Part shown: positions 45,820 to 55,695 of the stretch, piece by piece
Layout: every line of letters starts with the position of its first letter
Numbering within the stretch: position 1 is the first letter of the stretch
Origin: a bacterium
Lineage (GTDB): Bacteria; Krumholzibacteriota; Krumholzibacteriia; LZORAL124-64-63
Direction of reading: 5' to 3'
Assembly (NCBI GenBank): GCA_016719645.1
Contig: JADJYS010000016.1
Span: 11,395 to 75,394 of the forward strand
DNA length: 64,000 nucleotides
Translations under genes and position numbers: made by a program
Notes under the pieces: model-generated
What the model saw: the letters and a program-made list of their open reading frames with translations, nothing else
What the model was told of the DNA's origin: nothing
Databases searched by the model: none

Positions 45820-46407
45820 ATGGCCGGATTCAACCTGACCGCCCGCCGGATCGTCCTGCGCCGCATGCAGGCCGCCGACGCCCCCGTCCTCTACGCCTAC
45901 CGTTCCCTGCCCGAGGTCGCCCGCTACCAGGACTGGCTGCCCCACGACCTCGACGAGGTCCAGGGCCTGGCCCGCGACCAGGCCGACGTCGAGCCGGGCG
46001 CGCCCGGCACCTGGCTCCAGCTGATCATCGCCAGGCGGGACGACGGCGAGGTCGTCGGGGACTGCGGCATCCTCTTCCCGGACGGGGCGCACGCGAGCCC
46101 GGAGCTGGGGATCGCCCTGCGCCCGGACCACCGCAGCCGCGGCTTCGCGACCTGCGCCACGCGCCTGATGCTGGCGCACCTCTTCGACGAGCGGAAGGTC
46201 CACCGCGTGGTGGCCCGCACCGACCCGCGCAACCTGCCCTCGATCGCCGTGCTGCAGCGGCTCGGCCTGCGCCAGGAGGGGCACCTGCGCCGCAGCCACT
46301 GGCACCGCGGGCAGTGGGTCGACGACATGATCTTCGCCATGCTGGACGAGGAGTGGGAGCGGGAGCGCAAGCGCCTGCTGGCGCATTGCGAGGGCGAGGG
46401 GGACTGA
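45820..46407 (+). CDS. GNAT N-acetyltransferase, RimJ/RimL-like
   Basis: 195 aa from ATG 45820 (AGGAGGAG upstream). Typical opening TARRIVLRRMQAADAPVLYA. The acetyl-CoA-binding segment is SPELGIALRPDHRSRGFATC (R-x2-G-x-A form) followed by ATRLMLAHLF. The late block VVARTDPRNLPSIAVLQRLG with LRQEGHLRRSHW closes the fold. The substrate, a protein N-terminus or small amine, cannot be told. Convergent with the 8-oxoguanine-deaminase-like gene, eight bases between stops. Confidence 0.92.
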   Translation: MAGFNLTARRIVLRRMQAADAPVLYAYRSLPEVARYQDWLPHDLDEVQGLARDQADVEPGAPGTWLQLIIARRDDGEVVGDCGILFPDGAHASPELGIALRPDHRSRGFATCATRLMLAHLFDERKVHRVVARTDPRNLPSIAVLQRLGLRQEGHLRRSHWHRGQWVDDMIFAMLDEEWERERKRLLAHCEGEGD

Positions 46408-46415
46408 GCCGCCGT

Positions 46416-47726
46416 TCAGGTCGTCGCGATCTCCCGGCCGCCGACCACGACCGCCGCGGCGTCGCGCGGGTGGCAGAGCAGCAGCGCGGCCACGCGGTCG
46501 CCGGCGCGCTCGAAGGCGAGGTCCCCGAGGTCGAAGAGCGCCAGGTCGCAGGCCTTGCCCGGCTCGAGCGAGCCCACGTCGTCGCGCCCGAGGCAGGCGG
46601 CGCCGCCCAGGGTCGCCATCTCCAGCACTTCCCCGACCGTCATCGCGCCGGCGCCGCCCAGGACGCGGTGCAGCAGCAGGCACTGGCGCAGCTCGGCCAG
46701 CAGGTGGGACGAGTCGTTGCTCGCCGAGCCGTCCACCGCCAGGCCGACCGGGCAGCCCGCGGCCCGCAGGTCGCGCACGCGGCAGATGCCCGAGCCCAGG
46801 CGCATGTTCGAGGTGGGGCAGTGGGCCACGGCGACGCCGGCGCGCCCGAGCCGGGCGATCTCCGCGTCGTCGAACCAGATGCCGTGGGCCAGCCAGACGT
46901 CGTCCGCCAGCCAGCCGCAGTCCTCCAGCAGGTCCACCGGGCGCATCCCGTAGGTGGCGGAACAGTACGCGTCCTCGTCGCGCGTCTCGGACAGGTGGGT
47001 GTGCAGGCGCACGCCGTGGCGGCGCGCCAGCGCGGCCGTGTCGCGCATCAGCTCCGGGGTGACCGAGAACGGCGAGCAGGGGGCCAGCGCGATGCGGGTC
47101 ATCGCGCCCGGCGCGGGGTCGTGGTGCAGCCGGATGAGCCGCTCGCTGTCGGCCAGGATGGTGTCGTGGTCCTGCACCACCGAGTCGGGCGGCAGGCCGC
47201 CGTCCTTCTGCGAGCGCGACATGCTGCCGCGCGTGGGGTGGAAGCGGATGCCGGCCTCGCGGGCCGCCGCGATGGTCACGTCGATCAGCTCCGGCGAGGC
47301 GTCGCGCGGGAACAGGTAGTGGTGGTCGGTGGTCGTGGTGCAGCCCGAGCGCAGCAGCTCGCGGCAGCCGACCAGCGCGCCGCGGTGGAAGTCCTCGTCC
47401 GTGAGGCCGGCCCACACCGGGTAGAGCGTCCGCAGCCAGGGGAACAGCTCCGCGTCGATCGCGCCGCCCCAGGCCCGGGTGCGCGTCTGGTAGAGGTGGT
47501 GGTGGGTGTTGACCAGGCCCGGCAGCACGACCCGCCCGCGCGCGTCGAGCCGCCGGAAGCGCTCGCGGGGCGCGCCGTCGATCACCGCGGGCGCCGGGCC
47601 CGCGCCCACGCCGACGATCAGGCCGTCGCGCGCCGCCACCCAGCCGTCGTCCAGGGTGCGGCGGGCGGGGTCCATCGTGACCAGGGGGTCGGCGTGCTCG
47701 AGCAGGAAGAGGTCGGGGTCGCGCAT
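46416..47726 (-). CDS. 8-oxoguanine deaminase-like amidohydrolase
   Basis: 436 aa, subtype III amidohydrolase (TrzN/guanine-deaminase-like). Metal His in VLPGLVNTHHHLYQTRTRAW (His75-77), HTHLSETRDEDAYC, WLAHGIWFDDAEI and LAVDGSASNDSSHLLAE (metal Asp). VAHCPTSNMRLGSGICRVRD together with the GSASNDSSHL block is characteristic of the 8-oxoguanine deaminase family, which makes urate from 8-oxoguanine. Guanine or isocytosine deamination are alternatives. It may feed the urate/ureido pathway suggested by ssnA, ygeY, ygeW and the hydantoinase elsewhere in the window. Confidence 0.87.
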   Translation of the reverse strand: MRDPDLFLLEHADPLVTMDPARRTLDDGWVAARDGLIVGVGAGPAPAVIDGAPRERFRRLDARGRVVLPGLVNTHHHLYQTRTRAWGGAIDAELFPWLRTLYPVWAGLTDEDFHRGALVGCRELLRSGCTTTTDHHYLFPRDASPELIDVTIAAAREAGIRFHPTRGSMSRSQKDGGLPPDSVVQDHDTILADSERLIRLHHDPAPGAMTRIALAPCSPFSVTPELMRDTAALARRHGVRLHTHLSETRDEDAYCSATYGMRPVDLLEDCGWLADDVWLAHGIWFDDAEIARLGRAGVAVAHCPTSNMRLGSGICRVRDLRAAGCPVGLAVDGSASNDSSHLLAELRQCLLLHRVLGGAGAMTVGEVLEMATLGGAACLGRDDVGSLEPGKACDLALFDLGDLAFERAGDRVAALLLCHPRDAAAVVVGGREIATT

Positions 47727-47740
47727 GGTCGGCTCCGGGG

Positions 47741-47769
47741 TTGGGTTCGCGGTCCACTTCGCCTATAAT
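47741..47769 (+). promoter_or_regulatory. Sigma-70-like promoter of the lpoB-COG3014 pair
   Basis: TTGGGT (47741-47746), 17 bases, then a perfect TATAAT (47764-47769). It starts just upstream of the divergent deaminase gene and about 180 bases before the lpoB start, leaving a long leader in which no further element was recognised. Confidence 0.6.
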
Positions 47770-47948
47770 GCCCTGCGGCGGCGGCGGCGGCAACAACCCG
47801 CTAGCACGGTTCCTGCACGAACCGTCCGTCGGCGCCCGCCGGCGCCCGTTCCGACCTGGAAAGTGGGCAAACCGGCGCGGCCGTGACCGGATCCGTGGAC
47901 AGCGCCCCGGGCTCGGGGGCTGGGCGGATCGCAACGAAGGAGACTGAC

Positions 47949-48593
47949 GTGCGGAATCCGATACCGACGAACCCGACCTCGGGACGGCTCACCCGGACGG
48001 TGCTGGCGCTGCTGGCGCTGGGCGCGCTGGCGCTGGCCGCCGGCTGCGGCGGCGGCAAGGCGGTCACCCGGGTCGGGACCGACACCACCATCGACCTGTC
48101 CGGCAACTGGAACGATGCCGACAGCCGCCAGGTCGCCGAGACGCTCATCGCCCAGGTCACCACCGGCGCCTGGGTCGAGAACCACCTGCTGGCGCGCGGC
48201 AAGAAGCCCGTGGTCATCGTGGGGCAGATCGCCAACAAGTCGTCCGAGCACATCCCGGTCAAGACCTTCGTGGCCGACGTCGAGCGCTCGTTCATCAACT
48301 CCGGCCGCGTGACCGTCGTCGCCTCGTCCGAGGAGCGCGAGGGCGTGCGCGACGAGCGCGCCGACCAGCAGCAGTACTCCTCGCCCGAGACCATGAAGGC
48401 CTGGGGCCGCGAGAAGGGCGCCGACTACATGATGCTCGGGGAGATCAACACGATCATCGACCGCGAGGACGGCGACGAGGTGAAGTACTACCAGGTCGAC
48501 GTGTACCTCGTGGATCTCGAGGACAACACGAAGGTCTGGGCGGGCGTCGAGAAGATCAAGAAGTACGTCAGCCGCAGCGGTCACAAGCCTTGA
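47949..48593 (+). CDS. lpoB: LpoB-like penicillin-binding-protein activator lipoprotein
   Basis: 214 aa from GTG 47949 (GAAGGAG seven to eight bases upstream). The signal ends LALLALGALALAAGC, lipobox Cys33. The mature part has the LpoB fold features DTTIDLSGNWNDADSRQVAE, VVIVGQIANKSSEHIPVKTF, VADVERSFINSGRVTVVASS, KGADYMMLGEIN and KVWAGVEKIKK. LpoB activates a class A PBP in enterobacteria; in distant bacteria the partner is unknown. Its stop overlaps the next TTG start (TTGA), the common pairing with COG3014 proteins. Confidence 0.88.
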   Translation: MRNPIPTNPTSGRLTRTVLALLALGALALAAGCGGGKAVTRVGTDTTIDLSGNWNDADSRQVAETLIAQVTTGAWVENHLLARGKKPVVIVGQIANKSSEHIPVKTFVADVERSFINSGRVTVVASSEEREGVRDERADQQQYSSPETMKAWGREKGADYMMLGEINTIIDREDGDEVKYYQVDVYLVDLEDNTKVWAGVEKIKKYVSRSGHKP

Positions 48594-50032
48594 GCACCCG
48601 GTTCCGCACGTTCCCGGCCGGGCCGGCCGCCGTCCGCACGGCGGCCCGCCTGGCCCTCGCCGCGGCGCTGCTCGGCGCCGCCGGCTGTTCGACCTACGCG
48701 GACCGCCACGAGCGCCTGCGCACCGACCTCGCGGCGGGCCGCTTCGACGAGGCGCTCGCGGGGATCGACGCGGCCGCGCGCGACCAGGACCGCCTGGCGA
48801 ACCTGCTGGAGAAGGGCCTGGTCCTGCACTACGCCGACCGCTGGGCCGAGTCCAACGCGGTGTTCGAGGAGGCGGAGCTGCTGGCCGCGGACCTCTACAC
48901 CAAGAGCGTCAGCGAGGCCGTCCTGTCCCTGGTCACCAACGACGGCGCCATCGCCTACCGCGCCGCCCCCTTCGAGATGGCGCTGGTGCCCTACTTCCGC
49001 GCGCTGAACTACGTCTACCTGGGCGACCGCGAGGAGGCCGTGGTCGAGGCCCGCAAGGCCGAACTGCACCTGCGCGACTACGCCGAGATCGCCCGCGCCC
49101 TGCGCGACGACGACGGGGGAGACGCCCGCGCCGCCGCCCTGGACAACGACGCCTTCCTGCACTACCTGCGGGCCATGCTGCTGGACTGGGGCGGCGAGAC
49201 CAACGACGCCTTCATCGCCTACCGCCAGGCCGCGCTGGCCTACCGCGACGCCGAGGGCCTGCTGGACGTGGTCACCCCGCCGTGGCTCGGCGCCGACCTG
49301 CTGCGCACCGGCGCCGCCCTGGGCTTCACGGCCGAACTGGACGAGCTGCGGACGCAGCTGCCGGACCTGCTGCCGGCCGCCCTGCCCGCGACGGGCACCG
49401 GCGAGGTCGTCCTGTTCCTGGAGACCGGGTACGCGCCGCGGCGGGTCTCCCGGGCGGCCGACGTGCCGATCTTCAAGAGCGAGGGCCGGCGCGACGATCG
49501 CGACGCCTGGGCGCTGTCGCTGCGGCACCGTTACGAGTACGGGTGGGACCGCGACCAGAAGATCGACTACTGGCTGCGCTTCGCCCTGCCGGAACTGGTG
49601 GACGAGCCGCCGGCGGTGGCGGGCGCGCGCGTCTCGGCGGGGACGATCGGCGGCCGGACGCGCGCCGTGCCCGTGGAGGACGTCGCCGGCAGGTCGCGGC
49701 AGTACTTCCAGGACGCCCAGGGCAAGATCGTGCTGAAGACCATCGTGCGCGCGCTGGCCAAGTACGCCGCGCAGGAGCAGGCGCAGGACCAGGGCCAGGT
49801 CGCGGGCCTGCTGGTCAACCTGCTGGGCGCGGCGACCGAGCAGGCCGACACGCGCAACTGGCTGACGCTGCCGCGCGGCATCTCCATGGCCCGGCTCGCG
49901 CTGCCGCCCGGGACGCACGACCTGCGCGTGGACCTGGTCGACGCGCAGGACCGCCGGCTGGAGACGCGCGAGATCACCGGCGTCGACGTCGTCAGCGGCG
50001 GCTGGACCTTCCTGAGCCGGCGGATCTTCTAG
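48590..50032 (+). CDS. COG3014-type lipoprotein (TPR-like)
   Basis: 480 aa, TTG start at 48590 coupled to the lpoB stop. Signal LAAALLGAAGC, lipobox Cys33. The first half is helical and TPR-like (GRFDEALAGIDAAARDQDRL, FRALNYVYLGDREEAVVEAR, AFLHYLRAMLLDWGGETNDA). The second half is beta-rich and ends with an Ile/Trp-rich segment (WTFLSRRIF). GEVVLFLETGYAPRR and VEDVAGRSRQYFQ are features of COG3014 proteins. These occur next to LpoB-like genes in many bacteria and are thought to act in the cell envelope; no activity is known. Confidence 0.82.
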   Translation: MSTRFRTFPAGPAAVRTAARLALAAALLGAAGCSTYADRHERLRTDLAAGRFDEALAGIDAAARDQDRLANLLEKGLVLHYADRWAESNAVFEEAELLAADLYTKSVSEAVLSLVTNDGAIAYRAAPFEMALVPYFRALNYVYLGDREEAVVEARKAELHLRDYAEIARALRDDDGGDARAAALDNDAFLHYLRAMLLDWGGETNDAFIAYRQAALAYRDAEGLLDVVTPPWLGADLLRTGAALGFTAELDELRTQLPDLLPAALPATGTGEVVLFLETGYAPRRVSRAADVPIFKSEGRRDDRDAWALSLRHRYEYGWDRDQKIDYWLRFALPELVDEPPAVAGARVSAGTIGGRTRAVPVEDVAGRSRQYFQDAQGKIVLKTIVRALAKYAAQEQAQDQGQVAGLLVNLLGAATEQADTRNWLTLPRGISMARLALPPGTHDLRVDLVDAQDRRLETREITGVDVVSGGWTFLSRRIF

Positions 50033-50039
50033 CTCCCCC

Positions 50040-53000
50040 CTACCTCACCAGCGTGAGCTTGCGTTCGGCGGCCGTGCCGCCGGGGCCGCGCAGCCGCGCC
50101 AGGTACACGCCGCTGGGCAGGGTCCGGCCCGCGTCGTCGTCGCCCGGCCAGAGCACCTCGTGCGGACCCGCCGCCGCGTTCCCCGCCAGCAGCGTCCGCA
50201 CGCGCCGCCCCTGCAGATCGTAGACCGCCAGCTCGACCCGGCCTTCGCGGGGCAGGTCGAAGCGCACCGTCGTGCGCGGGTTGAAGGGGTTCGGCCAGCC
50301 GGCCAGCCCGGCGCCCGCCGCCGCGGGCGGCCCGTCGTCCACGCCGGTGACCTCGCCGATCGCGAGCGTGGCGTGGACGGCGTGGGGCCCGGCGGGGTCG
50401 TTCGAGAACAGCGAGATCACGTCGTAGTACAGGCCGGTCGCGAGCCCCGTCGCGTCGAAGACCGCCCGCATCGCCAGCGAGTCGCCGGGGGCCACGGTCG
50501 CTGCGCGCGGCGACACCGCGAGCCAGCCCGCCGACCAGGCCACGTCCTGCAGGAGCAGGGGCAGCGGCCCGTCGTTGTGGACGACGAAGTGCTCGACCCC
50601 GACCAGCGGCAGCGCGGCCAGGGCCGCCGGCAGGTCGAGCAGGCCGGCGCCGGACTGGTTGTCGCGTCCGGGCGAGCCCAGGTCGCGGGCGGTCGAGGCG
50701 AGGGCTGCGGACAGTTGGGCCGGCGTGACGCCGGGCGAGGCCTGCAGGCAGATCGCCGCGGCCCCCGCCACCAGCGGCGTCGCCATGCTCGTGCCCGAGT
50801 AGGCGGCGTAGGCGCCGGTGCCGATCGTCGAGGTGATGCCGTCGCCGGGCGCCGCCAGGTCGGGCTTGACCAGGCCCGGCGGGTAGGGGTAGTCGCCGTA
50901 GCCGGCGGCCGGGATGTCCCAGACCGTGGGCCCGAGGCTGGAGTAGGCCCACGTCGCGTCGGCCGAGGTCGTCGCGCCGACGGTGATCACGGCGGAGTGG
51001 CCGCCCGCGCCGTACCAGGGGTCGGGGCAGTCGCCCGGCGAGCTGATGTCCTGCGGCACGGCGTAGTGGCCGCCGTAGTTGTCGCCGTTGCCCGCGGCGC
51101 AGAACCAGGGGATGCCCATCGCCAGCAGGAACTCGGCGTTGGCCCGGTTGGCCTCCTTGAGGTCGTCGAGGGGATCGCTCCAGCCGGCGCTCATCGTGAA
51201 CAGGTCGACCGGTCCGTGGTCCAGCCCGAACTGCATGGCTTCGATCAGGTCGGCGTAGGAGCCGGGCACCGCGCGCAGCGCCATGAGCGTCGCACCCGGC
51301 GCGGCGCCGGTGCGGGTGCCCAGCGTGCCGTCGCCGACGACCAGGCCCGCGGTGTGGGTGCCGTGGTTGATGGTCGCGTCGCCCTCGACCGGGTCGTCGT
51401 CGTCGTCCACCGCGTCCCAGCCGTGGTGCGGCCAGGCGGCGCCGCCGTCCCACATGTGCGCCGCCAGGTCGGGGTGCGCGTAACCGACGCCGGTGTCCAC
51501 GTGGCCCACCAGCACGCCGTCGCCGTCGTAGCCCGCGGCCCAGGCGGCGTCGGCGCCGATGCGGCTCAGGTGCCAGGCGAGCGCCTGCCGCGCCACGCCC
51601 TGGTTCGCGCTGCCGGCTCCGCCGCCGAACGCCTCGCTCGGCCGGTCGTCGAGCCAGACGCGCCCCACCGCGGGGTGCTCCGCCAGGCGCCGGGCCGCCT
51701 CGGGCGTCGCGCGCAGGGCCAACGAGCCGGCGAGCCAGAGGTCGGTCGCTTCGCCGGCCAGGGCGGACGCTTTCAATTCCTGGAGCAGGGGCGCGAGTTC
51801 GGCGCGGGACCGCGCCAGGTTCGCGCGCAGGGCGGCGCCCACGGTGCCGCGCCGCAGGGACTTGCCGGCGCCGTCGAGGGCCGCGCCGAGGGCGGCGGCG
51901 TCGACCTGGCGCGCGGGCGTCACGATGATGCAGACCGTCCCGTCGGGCGCCGCCTTGACCGGCTCCGCGAGACGGGCATCCAGCACCGGCAGGTGGTGGC
52001 GCAGGCGTACCGGCGGCGCCGCTGCCAGGGCGCGCGCCGCCGCCGCCATCGGTTCGGCCACGTCGTGGCGGATGCGGTCGGGCTCGACGCGCAGGACCGG
52101 ATCGCCCTCGAGCCAGGTCCAGGTCCGCAGCACGGTGTTGTCGGTCTCGTCGTCCTCGGGCACCGCGTTCAGCGGGTCCAGGACCACCGAGATCTCGTGG
52201 GGCCCGGCGCCGAGCGTCAGGGCGTGGTCCTCGACCGCGGCGTAGGTCGCGGCGGGCAGGCCGCCCGCGATCTGCCAGGCGGCCGCGACCGCGCCGTCGA
52301 CCCGCAGCCGCACCAGCACGTCGGTCGTGGCGTCGGCCAGGCCGGCGTTGACCACCGCGAAGCTGACGTAGGCCGGGCGGTCGGCGGCGAACCAGCCGAC
52401 GGTGCGCTCGCCGGGGACCAGGCCGCCCACCAGGGGCCCGTCCCAGCCGGAGGGGGTGAACGCGGCGAGGTTGGGCCGCACCGCGCGGTCGGCGTTGTAG
52501 ACGTTGAGCCCCTGCGTCGGGTAGTCGCGCCGGTCGATCCAGGCGGCGTGCAGGCGGCCGGCGCCCGCGGCGCCCGACAGGAAGTGGAACTGCGGCTCGG
52601 CGTGGTTCTGGTCGCTGACGGTCTCGACGTCGCCCCAGTTGTCGGGGTGACCGCGGCCGCCGGCCTGGCGCGCCGCGACGTCGAACTCGTCGCCGCCGGG
52701 CGGGGCGTCCAGCCACAGCGCGCCCACGACGCCGTCGCGCGCGTAGACGGTCGGCCCCACGCTCTCGTACTCGTCGGCGACGATCTCGTACGGTCCGAAG
52801 TAGGTGGCGCCGGCGTCCCAGGAGAAGCTGTAGACGATGTCGCCGTCGAGGTTGCCCAGCCCGTCGTCGAAGTCGTGCTGGTAGACGACGAACACGTCGT
52901 CGCCCTGGCAGGCGATCTGCGGGAAGCCGCAGCCGTTCGCGGTCCACGCCGACAGGTCGGTGATGTCGTTGAAGCCGCCGCTGACGGCGTCGCTGCTGAT

Positions 53001-54016
53001 CAGGATGCGCGGCAGGCCCGTGTCCAGGTCGACTTCGGCGTTGACCAGGTGGACCAGCCCGTCGTCCAGCGCGCAGTCGGGCCAGAGGTCGGGGTAGCCG
53101 TCGGGTTCCAGGTAGTCGTAGGTGACCGTGGTGCCGGCGTTGGTGGAGTACATCCAGATGAGCGTCCACTCCCACTGGTAGAGGTCCCAGTTGATCTCCT
53201 GGTAGCTGGCGGCGATGAACAGGGTCGCGAAGTCGCCGGCGCCGCTGACCGCGATGCTCGGGGTGGCGTTGGTCGAGTCGGTGAACAGGCCGCGCACCGA
53301 CGACCAGGCGGCGGGGTTGTCGCCGCCGCTGGAGCGGACACGCACGATGTAGCCGTCCAGACGCAGCCAGACCACGTGCAGGAAGCCCGCGCCGTCGATG
53401 GCGATCTCGGGCATCGCCTCGTCCTGCGTGAACGACGGCAGGTCCCAGACGGTCCAGGTCAGGCCGCCGTTCTGGCTGCGGGCGATGTGGATGTCGCGGT
53501 CGGTGCCGCCGAGGTCCTTGGCCTCGAACACGGCGTAGAGCCAGCCGGTGACCGGGCTGACGGCCAGCGAGACGTAGCCGTCGTCCATGCTGGTCGGGTT
53601 GGCCAGCAGACGGTCGGCCGACCAGGGCGCGTCCTTGTCGCCGCCGCGGGGTCCGGCGCCGGACAGCTTCAGGGAGCGTCCCGGCGTCAGGGCGCGCAGG
53701 TCGTCCAGGGGAGGGCCGCCGGCAGGATCGACCGGCTCGCCACCCCTCGCGCCACCTCGCCGCCGCCGTCGGCGTCGGCCGTCAGGTCCACGTCGGGGAA
53801 CTCCAGGCGCCGGTCCGCTGCCGTCGCCGCGGTGGAGGCCCGCGGCGTGGCGGTCGCGACCGCTGCCGTCGGCAGGCGCGGGTTCGCGCTCCCGTCCCCG
53901 GCGGCCGGCGCCAGGGGGCGCGGCGCCAAGGTGCGGATCGGCAGATCGGTTGCCCGGGAAGCCGCCGCGGTGAACGAGAGCAGCAGGGCCAGGACCAGGA
54001 GAGGGCGACGACGCAT
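50040..54016 (-). CDS. Secreted subtilisin-like (S8) protease with FlgD-like C-terminus, one frameshift
   Basis: About 1325 residues after one base is restored. The start at 54016 gives a signal peptide (RPLLVLALLLSFTAAASRA). The frame breaks in the GGGG run near 53745 and continues as GGEPVDPAGGPPLDDLRALT into the long intact frame. Exo-sialidase-like beta repeats (about 130-480) are followed by a CARDB-like domain and an I9-like propeptide region. The S8 core comes next: VGHVDTGVGYAHPDL (Asp), NHGTHTAGLVVGDG (His), GYSYxxx-type oxyanion region FCAAGNGDNYGG, and SGTSMATPLVAGAAA (Ser). The C-terminus has LAGWPNPFNPRTTVRFDLP and LPSGVYLARLRG. An exported, probably surface-attached protease. 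Confidence 0.9.
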
Positions 54017-54053
54017 GGACGGCAGCCTCCGGTTCAGGTGGTGAGCAGGTTAT

Positions 54054-54083
54054 ATTATATCAAAAATAAGCACATAATATCTA
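54054..54083 (-). promoter_or_regulatory. Possible promoter of the subtilisin gene
   Basis: On the minus strand TAGATA (54083-54078), 18 bases, then perfect TATAAT (54059-54054), 38 bases before the start. It lies in an AT-rich patch (54045-54150) that stands out from surrounding DNA and separates this gene from the hydantoinase. Confidence 0.5.
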
Positions 54084-54172
54084 TATCCATGATCGGCTCC
54101 GTTGAGGGCTCCCCATGGATGTTATTTCATGACAATGAATTACAGGATAGATCCGCCGGCAGGGGGATGGCC

Positions 54173-55558
54173 CTAGGGGGCCAGATTGCGGGGCAGGAAG
54201 ATCCCGGCCGAGGCGTCAGGCGCCAGCTTCCCGTCCCGGACCACCTGTTCGCCCCGCCGCCACACGTCGACGATACGGCCGCGCCAGTCGTCCCCCGTCC
54301 ACAGCGAGGGGTCGGGGTGCCCGTCGACGGGCAGGTGCGTCCCGCACGCCTCGGGGTCGAACAGCACCAGGTCGGCGTCGTAGCCGGCGGCCACGCGCCC
54401 CTTGCGGCCGGCCAGGCCGAGGCGGCCGGCGGGCGCCTCGCAGCAGACCCGCACCCAGCGCTCCGGGGTCAACCGGCCGCGACAGACGCCCAGGGTGTAG
54501 GCGGCCAGCAGGCGCTCGCCGACGCCGGCGGCGCCGTTGGGCACGGCGGCGAACCCGTGGACGGCCTCGCGGCGCTTGGTCTCCAGGGGGAAGGCGCAGT
54601 GGTCGGTGGCCAGCCAGGCGATGTCGCCGCCGGCGAGCCCGTCCAGCAGCGCGGCGGCGTCGGCCGGCGTGCGCAGGGGCGGGGACATCAGCGCGGTCAG
54701 GGCCTCGTCGCCGCCGCGCGCGTAGAGGGACTCGTCGCGGAACAGGTACTGCGGGCACGTCTCCGCGCGCAGGTCCACGCCCACGGCGCGGGCGCCGCGG
54801 ATCAGGTCCAGGCCGGCGGCGGTCGACAGGTGCACGATGGTCAGCGGGCAGCCGGTCTCCTCGGCCAGCAGCATGGCCTGGCGGATCGCCTCGACCTCGG
54901 ACTCGGGCCCGTGCGCCGCGGGGTGCCACTCGGGACCGGTGCGGCCGGTCGCGGCGAGGATGGCCTCGGCGGCGGCGTTCATCTCGCCGTCCTCGGCGTG
55001 CAGCAGCAGGTGCCCGCCGACGTCCTTGACCTGGCCCATGAGCAGGCGCAGTTCGGCGGCGGCGAGCATCAGCCGGCCCTTGTAGGCGAGGAAGGCCTTG
55101 AAGGTCGGCACCCCCGCGCGCACCAGGCCGTCCAGCTCGGCCAGGCGCTCGGGCGCGATGTCGCAGACCGTGGCGTGCAGGCCCCAGTCGCAGAGGCAGG
55201 CGCCGTCGGCCGCCGCCTGCCAGCGCAGGACGGCGTCGGCGATCGGCTCGCCGCGCGCCGGGTTGGCGAAGTCGATGACCGTGGTCGTGCCGCCGAGCAG
55301 GGCGGCGGCGCTGCTCTCGCGCCAGCCGCGGCTGCACAGGCCGTCGCGCAGCGGCATGCCGAAGTGCACGTGCGGGTCGACGCCGCCGGGCAGCAGCCAC
55401 AGGCCCTCGGCGTCGACGTCGCCCGCCGCGACGGCCGAGCGGGCGCGCCGCTCGTGCAGGTCGACGATCTTGCCGTCGCGGACGTGCACGTCGGCGTCGA
55501 GCGGCCCGTTGCCGGTCATCACCACGGCGTTGCGCAGGTGGAATTCGCGTGGGGTCAT
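54173..55558 (-). CDS. hyuA: Dihydropyrimidinase/hydantoinase family amidohydrolase
   Basis: 461 aa, usual length for D-hydantoinases. Metal ligands: LLPGGVDPHVHFGMP (HxH at 63 and 65), the carbamylated-Lys region GVPTFKAFLAYKG (Lys154 at the FK position), LLLHAEDGEMNAAAE, TIVHLSTAAGLD and WLATDHCAFPLETKRR (Asp). GLLYxxx-type substrate loops are not resolved by eye. It opens cyclic ureides such as hydantoin or dihydropyrimidines. A hydantoinase of this family is part of the selenium/anaerobic purine gene set that includes ssnA, ygeY and ygeW, here 21 kb away. Its first gene product faces a divergent carboxylase gene. Confidence 0.92.
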   Translation of the reverse strand: MTPREFHLRNAVVMTGNGPLDADVHVRDGKIVDLHERRARSAVAAGDVDAEGLWLLPGGVDPHVHFGMPLRDGLCSRGWRESSAAALLGGTTTVIDFANPARGEPIADAVLRWQAAADGACLCDWGLHATVCDIAPERLAELDGLVRAGVPTFKAFLAYKGRLMLAAAELRLLMGQVKDVGGHLLLHAEDGEMNAAAEAILAATGRTGPEWHPAAHGPESEVEAIRQAMLLAEETGCPLTIVHLSTAAGLDLIRGARAVGVDLRAETCPQYLFRDESLYARGGDEALTALMSPPLRTPADAAALLDGLAGGDIAWLATDHCAFPLETKRREAVHGFAAVPNGAAGVGERLLAAYTLGVCRGRLTPERWVRVCCEAPAGRLGLAGRKGRVAAGYDADLVLFDPEACGTHLPVDGHPDPSLWTGDDWRGRIVDVWRRGEQVVRDGKLAPDASAGIFLPRNLAP

Positions 55559-55625
55559 GGGTCAACAGTAGGCGGCGGCGGACCGCTCCACAAGGGGGGG
55601 CCTGCGCGGCCCTCTCCGTCGGGGG

Positions 55626-55654
55626 TGGACCGGTCCGGCCGCGGCCTCTATACT
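55626..55654 (+). promoter_or_regulatory. Promoter of the acyl-CoA carboxylase beta gene
   Basis: TGGACC (55626-55631), 17 bases, TATACT (55649-55654), 4/6 and 5/6 matches, 41 bases before the start codon and within the divergent gap with hyuA. Confidence 0.5.
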
Positions 55655-55695
55655 GGCCGCCAGCGTCCGCGAACACCGTTCCCGCCGGGAGGACC

